A stretch of DNA of 64,000 bases from Alphaproteobacteria bacterium 41-28 (GTDB lineage: Bacteria; Pseudomonadota; Alphaproteobacteria; UBA9655). The translations under genes were made by a program, and so were the position numbers. The notes under the pieces are model-generated. The model made no database searches, was not told the DNA's origin, and worked only from the letters and a program-made list of their open reading frames with translations. The DNA is taken from assembly GCA_001897795.1 (NCBI GenBank), contig MKUL01000036.1, forward strand, positions 1-64,000, in the 5' to 3' direction. This document shows positions 1 through 8,466 of the stretch, in pieces (position 1 is the first letter of the stretch; each line of letters opens with the position of its first letter).

Positions 1-144
1 ATTAAATTTGATCGCTTTTTAAAACTCGCCTTTCCAGCTTTAGCATCCACGCAACAATGCCTCGCGGGAATGACGTGTGTGGGGTGAAAGCGAGAGATAA
101 ATAAAAACGTCGGGTGGTAAGGTTGCGTCGCTTTTGTTCGTCCC
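1..144. other. Window edge, no gene; repeat-like fragment
   Basis: I see no supported gene between the window edge and the accC stop. Positions about 60-95 (GCGGGAATGACGTGTGTGG) resemble the core of the palindromic element inside ctaB (27441-27534, GTGTGGGGGGAACG on the other strand). It may be a decayed copy of that repeat. No terminator-type hairpin with a T run follows accC on the minus strand here. Confidence 0.25.
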
Positions 145-1503
145 CTACGCAGCTTCTTTCATAACCTTAAGCGCCAACCACTTCTCAAGCCAATGGATAT
201 CATACTCCCCTTTAACCACATCACCAGCTTCTGCCAGCTCGCGATGAAGAGGTAAAAGGGTATTGATACCTGTGATCACATATTCATGAAGAGCCCGTCT
301 TGCCCGTTTGAGGCATTCTTCTCGGGTATCTCCATAAACAATAAGCTTCGCGATGAGGCTATCGTAGTGGGGAGGGATTTGATACCCCTGATACATCGGG
401 CTATCAACCCGCACCCCATAGCCACCGGGGGTAAGATAATCTTGGATTGTACCTGGAGACGGCATGAAAGTCTCCGCATCTTCCGCATTAATACGGCACT
501 CAATTGCGTGTCCCTTAAAGCGAACATCACTCTGGCGAAAGCTTAAAGGAAGACCTGCAGCCACACGAATTTGTTCCGCTACAAGATCGATGCCAGTGAT
601 CATTTCTGTAATAGGGTGCTCAACTTGAAGACGCGTATTCATTTCAATAAAGTAGAACTCGCCGTCTTCATACAAAAACTCAATGGTTCCTACACCCCGA
701 TATCCGAGTTTTTTAATGGCTTTTACAACAACATCCCCTAATTTTTTTCGAACTTCAGAGGAAATCGCAGGAGAAGGTGCCTCTTCCCAGATCTTTTGGT
801 GGCGTCTTTGAAGGGAGCAATCCCGTTCCCCTAAATGGACAACGTTTCCATAGCTATCTGCAATCACTTGCATCTCAATATGGCGAGGGTGGCCCAAATA
901 CTTTTCCATATAGACTTCGTCATTGCCAAAACAAGCTTTAGCTTCCGTACGCGCAATACGTAAGGCTTCATCAAGCTCCGCAGCCCTTTGAGCGACTTTC
1001 ATTCCTTTTCCGCCTCCGCCCGCTGCTGCTTTAATCAAAACAGGATATCCAATGCGATCTGCCAGGCTATCGATATCCCCTTCAGGATCAAGAGCACCAT
1101 CCGATCCAGGCACCACAGGAATCCCTAACTCAAGGGCCGTGACCTTAGCCGTAATTTTATCTCCCATCAGACGAATATGCTCAGGTGTGGGGCCAATGAA
1201 GGTCATGCCATGTTCTTCCACCATTTCCGCAAATGCAGCATTTTCTGAAAGAAATCCAACCCCTGGATGAATGGCATCAACGCCGCAAACATCCGCAGCC
1301 GAAAGGATGGCTTGCATATTTAAATAACTTTCTCGAGAAAGCGCAGGACCAATACAGACACTTTCATCCGCCAAACGGACGTGCATCGCATCGCTGTCGG
1401 CCGAAGAGTGAACAGCGACCACTCTAATGCCCATCTCACGACAGGCTCTTAAAATCCGCAGTGCAATCTCGCCTCGATTGGCGATCAGAATTTTTTGAAA
1501 CAT
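145..1503 (-). CDS. accC: Acetyl-CoA carboxylase, biotin carboxylase subunit
   Basis: Catalyses ATP- and bicarbonate-dependent carboxylation of the biotin carried by AccB, the first half-reaction of acetyl-CoA carboxylase in cytosolic fatty acid synthesis. The 452 residues match the usual length of about 450. Visible are the N-terminal FQKILIANRGEIA start of the preATP-grasp domain, the ATP-grasp glycine loop KAAAGGGGKGMKV (about 158-170), HQKIWEEAPSP, and the biotin carboxylase signature EMNTRLQVEHP (about 288-298). The ATG follows accB (stop at 1519) by 15 bases on the same strand, so the two form an accBC operon. Nothing is missing. It is distinguished from propionyl- or pyruvate carboxylases by its short stand-alone form and its accB neighbour. 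Confidence 0.97.
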   Translation of the reverse strand: MFQKILIANRGEIALRILRACREMGIRVVAVHSSADSDAMHVRLADESVCIGPALSRESYLNMQAILSAADVCGVDAIHPGVGFLSENAAFAEMVEEHGMTFIGPTPEHIRLMGDKITAKVTALELGIPVVPGSDGALDPEGDIDSLADRIGYPVLIKAAAGGGGKGMKVAQRAAELDEALRIARTEAKACFGNDEVYMEKYLGHPRHIEMQVIADSYGNVVHLGERDCSLQRRHQKIWEEAPSPAISSEVRKKLGDVVVKAIKKLGYRGVGTIEFLYEDGEFYFIEMNTRLQVEHPITEMITGIDLVAEQIRVAAGLPLSFRQSDVRFKGHAIECRINAEDAETFMPSPGTIQDYLTPGGYGVRVDSPMYQGYQIPPHYDSLIAKLIVYGDTREECLKRARRALHEYVITGINTLLPLHRELAEAGDVVKGEYDIHWLEKWLALKVMKEAA

Positions 1504-1518
1504 AAGAATAGTCCTTTG

Positions 1519-2001
1519 TTATTCAAGAATGACGAGAGGTTCACCGAACTCAATAGGCTTTGTATCAGAGACACAGATGTCAAGAACTGTACCGTCTCGA
1601 GGAGCACGAATGGGATTCATCACCTTCATCGCTTCCACAATCAGCAGGGTATCCCCCTTCTTAACGGAATCGCCAACTTTGATAAAGGGTTCTCCACCTT
1701 GTTCCGGCGCTAAATAAACAGTCCCTACCATAGGGGAAGTAATAATTTCCCCGTGTGGAACCGGTGCCTCAGGTGAAGCGGGTGCTTCAGGTTGAGACGT
1801 TGGAGCTGAAGAAGAAGGAAGAGGTGGTGGTGCAGGAGGTACTTGAGGAGTAGAATGGGGAAGCGGCGCTTGCATACTTCCTCGAGCAACCCGAATACGA
1901 TGGGTTCCCACCTGATACTCAATTTCAGTCAGTCCTGTTTCTTCAAGAAGTTTAGCGAGTCCTCGTACAGACTCACCATCAACAGCAAATTTTTCAGGCA
2001 T
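1519..2001 (-). CDS. accB: Biotin carboxyl carrier protein of acetyl-CoA carboxylase
   Basis: Carries biotin between AccC and the carboxyltransferase AccAD. The 160-residue protein has the usual three parts: an N-terminal helical region (about 1-45), a Pro/Ala-rich linker (about 45-85), and a C-terminal biotinyl domain. The motif EAMKVMNPI puts the biotinylated lysine at K126. The canonical motif is EAMKM, so the residue after Lys is Val, as in many homologs. The ATG at 2001 is preceded by AAAGGA. First gene of the accBC operon. An 18-bp perfect palindrome lies just upstream of the ribosome binding site and could be an operator. Confidence 0.96.
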   Translation of the reverse strand: MPEKFAVDGESVRGLAKLLEETGLTEIEYQVGTHRIRVARGSMQAPLPHSTPQVPPAPPPLPSSSAPTSQPEAPASPEAPVPHGEIITSPMVGTVYLAPEQGGEPFIKVGDSVKKGDTLLIVEAMKVMNPIRAPRDGTVLDICVSDTKPIEFGEPLVILE

Positions 2002-2012
2002 TTACATTCCTT

Positions 2013-2030
2013 TAAGTAATTAATTACTTA
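2013..2030. promoter_or_regulatory. 18-bp perfect palindrome before accB
   Basis: TAAGTAATTAATTACTTA reads identically on both strands and lies 12 bases upstream of the accB start, directly before its AAAGGA ribosome binding site. The position suits a repressor operator for the accBC operon, but AT-rich palindromes also arise by chance. No known regulator motif is recognised. Confidence 0.3.
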
Positions 2031-2457
2031 TATATTTCACTTTATACTTTTATTAATATCCTTTAAATTCCATAGACAACTTGTATACCCCACTCCACCT
2101 CTTCTGGCAAGATGTCTGTGAGCAATGTGTTATATGTGACCTAGATCTGATTATTTCCAGGCATCAACATGCTTTACAGATTTTACTGCGTCATGGTCTC
2201 TCAACTCAACGAGGACTGATAAAGCATGATCTTCGCGTAGGTCAAGAGCTCTAAAACAAGCTCTTTCACTTAGCTTGAATGTGAGAAATGCTCTAACTGC
2301 GCTAAAGAAACGAGGGTCGCCATCATTTCAGGCTCAAAAGTACCCGTCACTTTGGAGTCGTGAGTCGGTATTCCTGTTCTTTTTCTCATTTAAAAAGTGA
2401 GAACATAGATGTTACGTTATGTCAAATTTCAATTGCTGAATTTCGAATTGCAGATTT
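2031..2457. other. Intergenic stretch with decayed coding sequence
   Basis: No intact gene. From about 2050 to 2253 a plus-strand frame without a start codon reads as plausible protein (including FWQDVCEQCVICDLDLII and ALQILLRHGLSTQRGL) and ends at TAA near 2253. A minus-strand frame over part of the same stretch is also open. One of these may be the remnant of an inactivated gene. I cannot name it. Confidence 0.2.
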
Positions 2458-2655
2458 TTATTTGCACTTGTAGTTTGTGGACATCAGTTGACAAATACCT
2501 TGATAGCACGACAATCTCTGATCACGACCCCAACATCCTGGGCAACAATCTGAAGTCGTTTTACACGCCCCATTCTGATAACTACAGGCTGAGAGTTGAT
2601 CAACCGAACTTAGCAAAGCAGCGAATAAGAAAACTTGGATGATTCTTTTAGACAT
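2458..2655 (-). CDS. Small exported 8-Cys peptide, knottin-like
   Basis: A 65-residue protein with a clear signal peptide (MSKRIIQVFLFAALLSSVDQLSA), leaving about 42 residues with eight cysteines. Their spacing is C-x6-C-x5-CC-x2-C-x8-C-x4-C-x8-C. The first six match the inhibitor cystine knot pattern (C-x3-7-C-x4-6-C-x0-5-C-x1-4-C-x4-13-C) known from toxins and protease inhibitors. A strong site, AAAGGAGGAG, precedes the ATG. The gene is divergent from dnaE, with about 200 AT-rich bases between them that must hold both promoters. It shares the CKT-x-SDC signature with the exported peptide at 10069-10323. Function unknown; an oxidised, exported or host-facing miniprotein is inference. Confidence 0.7.
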   Translation of the reverse strand: MSKRIIQVFLFAALLSSVDQLSACSYQNGACKTTSDCCPGCWGRDQRLSCYQGICQLMSTNYKCK

Positions 2656-2857
2656 ATTGTAACTCCTCCTTTATTTTGTAATGTTAATTTTTATATAAAA
2701 AATTTATTAATATTTTTATTTTAAATATTATTTCATAAATTTATTAATAATTTATGAAATTAATTTTTTTAGAATTACCCCCTAAGAATTACGAAGCACC
2801 AAATCTCTCTTCAAATCTTTCCACTCTGGTGTATAAGAAGAGGAAAATGAGGTAACC

Positions 2858-5800
2858 ATGTTCATTCATTTAAGGGTTCATACGGCCTATTCCTTGTTAG
2901 AAGGGGCCATTCCTGTCAAAAAGCTAATTGATCTTGCTAAAAAACATCAGATGCCCGCTGTGGCGATGACAGATACGGGCAATCTGTTTGGAGCGATGGA
3001 GTTCTCTCTCGCCGCAAAAGAGGCAGGCATTCAGCCTATAATGGGATGCCAGATTCAAATCAACTCTCCGGGTTCCGACCGAAAGAATGAAACTCATGCA
3101 CTTATCCTCCTCGCCCAAAACCAACAAGGTTATCAGAACCTCCTTAAAATCATCTCCCACACTTATATCAATGATAAAGAAAGGGACGCCCCCCAGATTG
3201 ACTTTGAAACCCTAACCCCTTGGACAAAAGGATTATTAGCCCTGACAGGAGGTTTTCAGGGAGGGCTTGCCAAACGCCTGGCACGGGGCCTGGACGGAGC
3301 TGCGTATCTGAATACCCTGGAAACTTTATTTAAAGATCGACTTTATATCGAAATCTCTCGCCAAGGTGTTCTGTCATCTGAACAGCAAAGAATTGAAGAT
3401 CTCCTTCTAGATTTGGCATATGCCAGAAACTTGCCCCTGGTGGCAACAAATGAAGCCTTTTTTCCTGAACCTGAGTTCTATGAAGCCCATGATGCCCTAT
3501 TGTGCATTGCTGAGGGAACCTATGTGAATGAGGAAAATCGACGGAGATTGACTCCTGATCATTGTTTTAAGTCGTCTCAAGAGATGGAGGCTTTATTTGC
3601 GGATCTTCCCGAAGCCATCGCAAATACCCGTATCATTGCGCAAAGATGTAGCTACCTGCTCACACCAATTAACCCTATTCTCCCATCTTTTCCGTGCCAG
3701 GACGAAGTGGAAGAGCTCCGCACCCAAGCCCGCTTAGGGCTCGAAGAGCGGCTTACGCGTTATGTGTTTACTCCCGAAATGAACGAAAAAACAAAGACTG
3801 AGAAGCGAGATATCTATTCCAAACAATTGGAATATGAACTGACCGTCATCGAAGAGATGAAGTTTCCCGGTTACTTCCTCATTGTTGCTGATTTTATCAA
3901 GTGGGCAAAAGCCCAACATATCCCCGTGGGGCCCGGACGTGGATCTGGTGCAGGATCGGTTGTTGCCTGGTCCTTAACCATCACTGACCTCGATCCCTTG
4001 CGATGGGGACTCTTTTTTGAACGATTCTTAAACCCTGAACGCGTAAGCATGCCAGACTTTGATATCGATTTTTGTCAAGAACGCCGAGATGAGGTCATCC
4101 GTTATGTACGGGATAAATATGGCGCGGATCGCGTGGCCCATATCATTACCTTTGGAAAGCTCCAAGCGCGGGCTGTCTTGCGAGATGTGGGGCGTGTCTT
4201 GCAGATGCCATATGGTCAGGTTGATAAGATTTGCAAACTCATTCCTAATAATCCAGCAAATCCAGTCACCCTCGAAGAAGCCATAGGAGTTGAACCTCAG
4301 TTAGGGCAGATGATCGACCAGGAGCCTGAGGTAAAACATCTTGTTAATATTGCCCTCCAGCTTGAAGGGCTCTATCGCCATGCTTCCACCCATGCAGCTG
4401 GGGTTGTCATCGGCGATCGACCCTTAGATGAACTTGTGCCCCTTTATTATGACGCACGATCGCCACTGCCAGCAACTCAGTTCAACATGAAATATGTGGA
4501 ACAAGCGGGTCTTGTGAAATTCGACTTCTTAGGTTTAAAGACATTAACGGTTATTCAGCAAACCGTCGAATATCTGAAGGAGCAAGGCGTAGAGCTGGAT
4601 ATTTCCTGTATTCCCCTTGATGATCCTAAAACGTTTGAACTTTTAAGACGTGCTGAAACCATTGGTCTCTTTCAACTGGAAAGTGGAGGAATGACGGATG
4701 CCCTTCGCAAGCTTAAACCTGAACAATTTGAAGAAATCACGGCCCTGAATGCCCTTTATCGTCCAGGGCCTATGGATGATATCCCCCGTTATATTGCTTG
4801 TCGTCATGGGGAAGAAAAAGTGGCTTATCTTTACCCTGAGCTTGAACCCATTTTGAGTGAAACTTATGGCGTCATTGTTTATCAGGAACATGTACTCCGC
4901 ATCGCTCGAGATCTTGCAGGATATACTTTGGGAGGTGCAGACGTTTTGCGTCGCGCCATGGGGAAGAAAATCAAGTCCGAAATGGATGACCAGCGAAAAC
5001 GATTTATTGACGGCATTTTGGACCGTGTCGGTGGAAAACCTGAAACAGCCAAAACACTTTTTGATCAGATCGAGAAATTCGCAAGCTATGCCTTTCCTAA
5101 AGCTCATGCGGCAGCCTATGCACTCATCACTTATCAAACAGCCTATCTGAAGACACATCACCCAGTTGAATATATGGCAGCTCTCATGACTCACGAGCTC
5201 AACAATACGGACAAGCTTACCTTCTTTGCACGCGAAGTGAAACGCTTAGGGATTGAGTTGTTATCCCCCGACGTGAATCATTCCCATGCTGGATTTAAAG
5301 TCGAGAAGGGAGCCATTCGTTATGCTCTCGCTGCCATTAAGAATGTAGGGGCAGCCGCGATGGATGGTCTCAGGGAGGAAAGACGAAAGAACGGACCTTA
5401 CAAGGATATCTTTGACTTTGTCGAGCGGATCGATGGGCGCGTTATGAATAAGAGACAAATGGAAAACCTTATCTTTTCAGGTGTTTTTGATAGCCTCTCT
5501 CCCAATCGGCGTCAGCTTATGGAAAACCTTGAACTTCTCTTACGGTATGGAAATGAGGATAAACGTTCCCAGAGTTTATTCGGATTGGAAGTCACACGTC
5601 CAAAATTAAATGAAGTTGAGGATTGGGCACCCCTTGAAAAACTCCGCTATGAGTTTGCTGCGATGGGTTTTTACCTAACCGCTCACCCCTTGGATGCTTA
5701 CGGGTCATCTCTCGAGCAAATGGGAATTATTCCTGCTTCAGAAATTTATACGCATGCACAGGAAAAGGGAGAAGCTCAAACCTACCGTTTGGCAGGGATT

Positions 5801-6235
5801 GTGATCACCAAGCAAGAGAGAGCAGCCAAGAGTGGCCAGAGATATGCGTTCGTCCAGCTTTCCGACCCAACTGGTGTTTTTGAAGTCACCGTATTCTCAG
5901 AGCTCTTAAGCCAATATCGAGATCAGCTTGAACCTGGAACGGCTCTTCTTGTAACCGTCTCCGTCCAATTATCTGATGATGTTATCCGCCTCACATGCCA
6001 AGACATAGAATGTTTAGAAAAAGCTGCGGATGGTGGGGTTGTAACTCTTACTCTTCAATCTGGGGATCAGGTTTCTTCACTTAAGAGTCTTCTTGAAAAA
6101 GCGAGTCCTGGAAAAACAAGAATCGTCATAAAAGTGAACTCTCAAGGAGCTATATCAACTCTTGTATTACCTTCAACATATGCACTTGCGCCTAACCTGA
6201 GAGCATCTTTAAAAGACCTACTAAATGTGGCTTAA
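2858..6235 (+). CDS. dnaE: DNA polymerase III alpha subunit
   Basis: Replicative polymerase catalytic subunit; 1125 residues, within the usual 1100-1170. The PHP domain starts at once (FIHLRVHTAYSLLEGA, residues 2-17). The C-family polymerase core carries GPGRGSGAGSVVAW and the catalytic-Asp motif MPDFDIDFCQERR, followed by the palm and fingers regions. A helix-hairpin-helix region and an OB-fold (from about residue 970, AGIVITKQERAAKSGQRYAF) complete the type 1 DnaE order. The ATG follows a GAGG site (AAATGAGGTAACC). No proofreading domain is present, so a separate DnaQ is expected elsewhere. It stands alone between accessory genes. Confidence 0.98.
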   Translation: MFIHLRVHTAYSLLEGAIPVKKLIDLAKKHQMPAVAMTDTGNLFGAMEFSLAAKEAGIQPIMGCQIQINSPGSDRKNETHALILLAQNQQGYQNLLKIISHTYINDKERDAPQIDFETLTPWTKGLLALTGGFQGGLAKRLARGLDGAAYLNTLETLFKDRLYIEISRQGVLSSEQQRIEDLLLDLAYARNLPLVATNEAFFPEPEFYEAHDALLCIAEGTYVNEENRRRLTPDHCFKSSQEMEALFADLPEAIANTRIIAQRCSYLLTPINPILPSFPCQDEVEELRTQARLGLEERLTRYVFTPEMNEKTKTEKRDIYSKQLEYELTVIEEMKFPGYFLIVADFIKWAKAQHIPVGPGRGSGAGSVVAWSLTITDLDPLRWGLFFERFLNPERVSMPDFDIDFCQERRDEVIRYVRDKYGADRVAHIITFGKLQARAVLRDVGRVLQMPYGQVDKICKLIPNNPANPVTLEEAIGVEPQLGQMIDQEPEVKHLVNIALQLEGLYRHASTHAAGVVIGDRPLDELVPLYYDARSPLPATQFNMKYVEQAGLVKFDFLGLKTLTVIQQTVEYLKEQGVELDISCIPLDDPKTFELLRRAETIGLFQLESGGMTDALRKLKPEQFEEITALNALYRPGPMDDIPRYIACRHGEEKVAYLYPELEPILSETYGVIVYQEHVLRIARDLAGYTLGGADVLRRAMGKKIKSEMDDQRKRFIDGILDRVGGKPETAKTLFDQIEKFASYAFPKAHAAAYALITYQTAYLKTHHPVEYMAALMTHELNNTDKLTFFAREVKRLGIELLSPDVNHSHAGFKVEKGAIRYALAAIKNVGAAAMDGLREERRKNGPYKDIFDFVERIDGRVMNKRQMENLIFSGVFDSLSPNRRQLMENLELLLRYGNEDKRSQSLFGLEVTRPKLNEVEDWAPLEKLRYEFAAMGFYLTAHPLDAYGSSLEQMGIIPASEIYTHAQEKGEAQTYRLAGIVITKQERAAKSGQRYAFVQLSDPTGVFEVTVFSELLSQYRDQLEPGTALLVTVSVQLSDDVIRLTCQDIECLEKAADGGVVTLTLQSGDQVSSLKSLLEKASPGKTRIVIKVNSQGAISTLVLPSTYALAPNLRASLKDLLNVA

Positions 6236-6318
6236 CAACTTTCAATTCCTATAATTTTCTTTACAAAAACAAATTATTGAGTATAAGTATAAATATTCAG
6301 TACTAGTTTGGTTTATTT

Positions 6319-8466
6319 ATGTCATATATAAAACATTCAATTTGTTTAAAAATTTCTTCTTTAGCCTTCATGATTTTTTTGATGAGCACCTCTTCTCCCC
6401 AGGCAATGGACGATGCTTTTAAAGAGGATAGAGAAGAGAGTAAACATGGTGTCATTCAAGAGGAAAGTTCAAAAAAAGCCCTAACACGTGAAGCGGCAGA
6501 TGCTTTAATGAATGAGCATTTATGTGCTCCAGAAGGTGAAACGAGAAATAACGTTGATCTCAAAAGTCCGGATGTTCTTCAATTCATCAGCAACCTGCGA
6601 AAAGAAGTAGCTCATTGGGAGAAAATACAGAAAGCCTACTCAGAACTTAAAGCAGAAGATCGTGAGAGTTGTGGTAAATTTGCTATCCTCTGTTTAATGT
6701 CTTATTCTGAGCTTAAAAATAATCACAATCAACCAGCCATTATGGACTTTTTTTTAAGTCCACAATCCTTTCCCTATTTAAGAAAATGCATTGGAGATGG
6801 GAAATCTAAAGATGAAAGACTTTCGCATCTAGAATTATTACACTATTACATATATTCTGTAATCATCGAAACCAGTTTCGGTCAGAAAAAATATGAGAAA
6901 ACAGAGACCGCACTGTTAATGGCAACCGCACTTCGTCCACGAGCAACTATTCTCAATTTTAATGACCTTATCCAGAGGAAATTTTTTGAAGGCTCCCCTC
7001 CTACTCCCAAAGTATCTCCTCCTTATTTCGAAAAAGCATGCTCTTTATATGAAAAAGCACTGAAATTTGCGGGATTCACAGAGGATAATTATGATGTCAA
7101 TGATCTTATTGCTTTAACAATTCTAAATTTTCACAGCGGAAAACTAGGTGAGGTGATTAAACACGGGAACCGTGCTTTGAAATTGAAGCAAACCTGCCCT
7201 AAAAACGAAGAATATGCAATGCAAATGACTAAGAAAAATCTGCGAAAAGCAATCATTGAAGCGCGCCACTCATTAAAAAGTCCTCAGGAAGAAAAAAATA
7301 TATATTTGAGCGGTCCAATAAATGAAGAAATAGCTCTCCGTTTGGCACTTATTTATAAGGAAGAGAAAGATTGGGCCAATGCTTATGCTTACCTCCAATT
7401 AGCATATCAAAAAATGTATGAAGTTAGCCATTATTTTGATGATAAGAATGATCTCTTTTTATTTCTTGAATTACTTTTAGATTTAGAAAGTTATATAATA
7501 AATAATATTAAAAATGAAAAATTTAATTTTAAAAAATTGCAAATCATATGTATTGAAAATGTAAAAAATAATTTTCCTCAATTTAAAGAAGATATAGCTG
7601 AGCTTATTACTTCAAAGAAAAAAAGAAAAACTGGCAACTTAATAAAAAAAATACTTATGAAGGAAAAGATTTCTATTTGTAAAACAATAATGAGTAATTT
7701 TGATCAGAAATATAAGTCCGTCTGGATTAAAACCTCTCAAATTCCCAAATTTCAGGATCCAGTTTACCTAAAGTTAGTCGATGAGGTTAATGAGCTTTCT
7801 GCAACAATTGAAGAAGCCTATGCCCCACTCAAAGAATTATCTACGGAAAATTTTGAAAAGAACTTTCAAGTTATTTCAACCTCTCATGATAGGCTGGAAT
7901 CTCTCTTTAAAATGTTTAAGGACAAAGCTGATAAAGTTTGTTTATGTGTTAAAGATGAGATAGTACGCCTTGCCCAATTGAAAGCAGGGGAAGTACTCCC
8001 TCCATCTTCTTACCATGAGGCTCCTGTTAATAATTTAAAGAAAGAATATAGACATCAGAAAGGGGAGAAAAAAGAAAAAGAAAAAGAAAATGAGAAGGAG
8101 AAAGTAAAAGAGAAAGAGAAAGAGAAAGGAAATATTCCCCCAGAAAATTATGGAAATTTAAGGAGTTTTTCAAATAAAGATGATGCAGCAAAAAATATTT
8201 GGAATTGCAGAAACACCGAACCTAACACTTTGACAGCTTTTGAGCAAAGCGCTTTGAATCTTCTGAAAAGTCTTGACCAAGCAAGCAGTATGTACCATCT
8301 AAAACAACTCGTGTCATCTCGAACAAATTTAGAAAAACTCCATGATGATAGGGCCGGACAACTCAGTTTACGAGTGAATAAGAAATATAGACTCTGCTTT
8401 CGTTGGATTACGGGAGAAGGGGCTTATGATGTTGAAATAACAAAGCATTATAAGAAAAATCATTAG
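6319..8466 (+). CDS. Exported protein with C-terminal HigB/RelE-like toxin domain
   Basis: A 715-residue protein in four parts: a signal peptide (about 1-29, cleavage near SSPQA-MD); a long alpha-helical, TPR-like region (about 60-560); a Lys/Glu-rich low-complexity linker (about 574-606); and a C-terminal domain (about 614-713) that resembles HigB-type toxins of the RelE/ParE superfamily. The match rests on an initial RSF-x-(N/D)KDxA-like motif, LEKLHDDRAGQLSLRVN, the strand KYRLCFRW (689-696), and the ending AYDVEITKHY. HigB proteins are ribosome-dependent mRNA endonucleases, normally about 90-110 residues and paired with HigA. No HigA-like antitoxin lies next to it. Export with the signal peptide would remove the need for one. 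The stop codon overlaps the convergent NCS1 permease stop. The HigB call is by motif only; the N-terminal part is unrecognised. Confidence 0.6.
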   Translation: MSYIKHSICLKISSLAFMIFLMSTSSPQAMDDAFKEDREESKHGVIQEESSKKALTREAADALMNEHLCAPEGETRNNVDLKSPDVLQFISNLRKEVAHWEKIQKAYSELKAEDRESCGKFAILCLMSYSELKNNHNQPAIMDFFLSPQSFPYLRKCIGDGKSKDERLSHLELLHYYIYSVIIETSFGQKKYEKTETALLMATALRPRATILNFNDLIQRKFFEGSPPTPKVSPPYFEKACSLYEKALKFAGFTEDNYDVNDLIALTILNFHSGKLGEVIKHGNRALKLKQTCPKNEEYAMQMTKKNLRKAIIEARHSLKSPQEEKNIYLSGPINEEIALRLALIYKEEKDWANAYAYLQLAYQKMYEVSHYFDDKNDLFLFLELLLDLESYIINNIKNEKFNFKKLQIICIENVKNNFPQFKEDIAELITSKKKRKTGNLIKKILMKEKISICKTIMSNFDQKYKSVWIKTSQIPKFQDPVYLKLVDEVNELSATIEEAYAPLKELSTENFEKNFQVISTSHDRLESLFKMFKDKADKVCLCVKDEIVRLAQLKAGEVLPPSSYHEAPVNNLKKEYRHQKGEKKEKEKENEKEKVKEKEKEKGNIPPENYGNLRSFSNKDDAAKNIWNCRNTEPNTLTAFEQSALNLLKSLDQASSMYHLKQLVSSRTNLEKLHDDRAGQLSLRVNKKYRLCFRWITGEGAYDVEITKHYKKNH

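Noticed and set aside
4643..5194. 183-codon minus-strand frame inside dnaE
   Set aside because: Fully antisense to conserved dnaE sequence with no ribosome binding site or recognisable protein.
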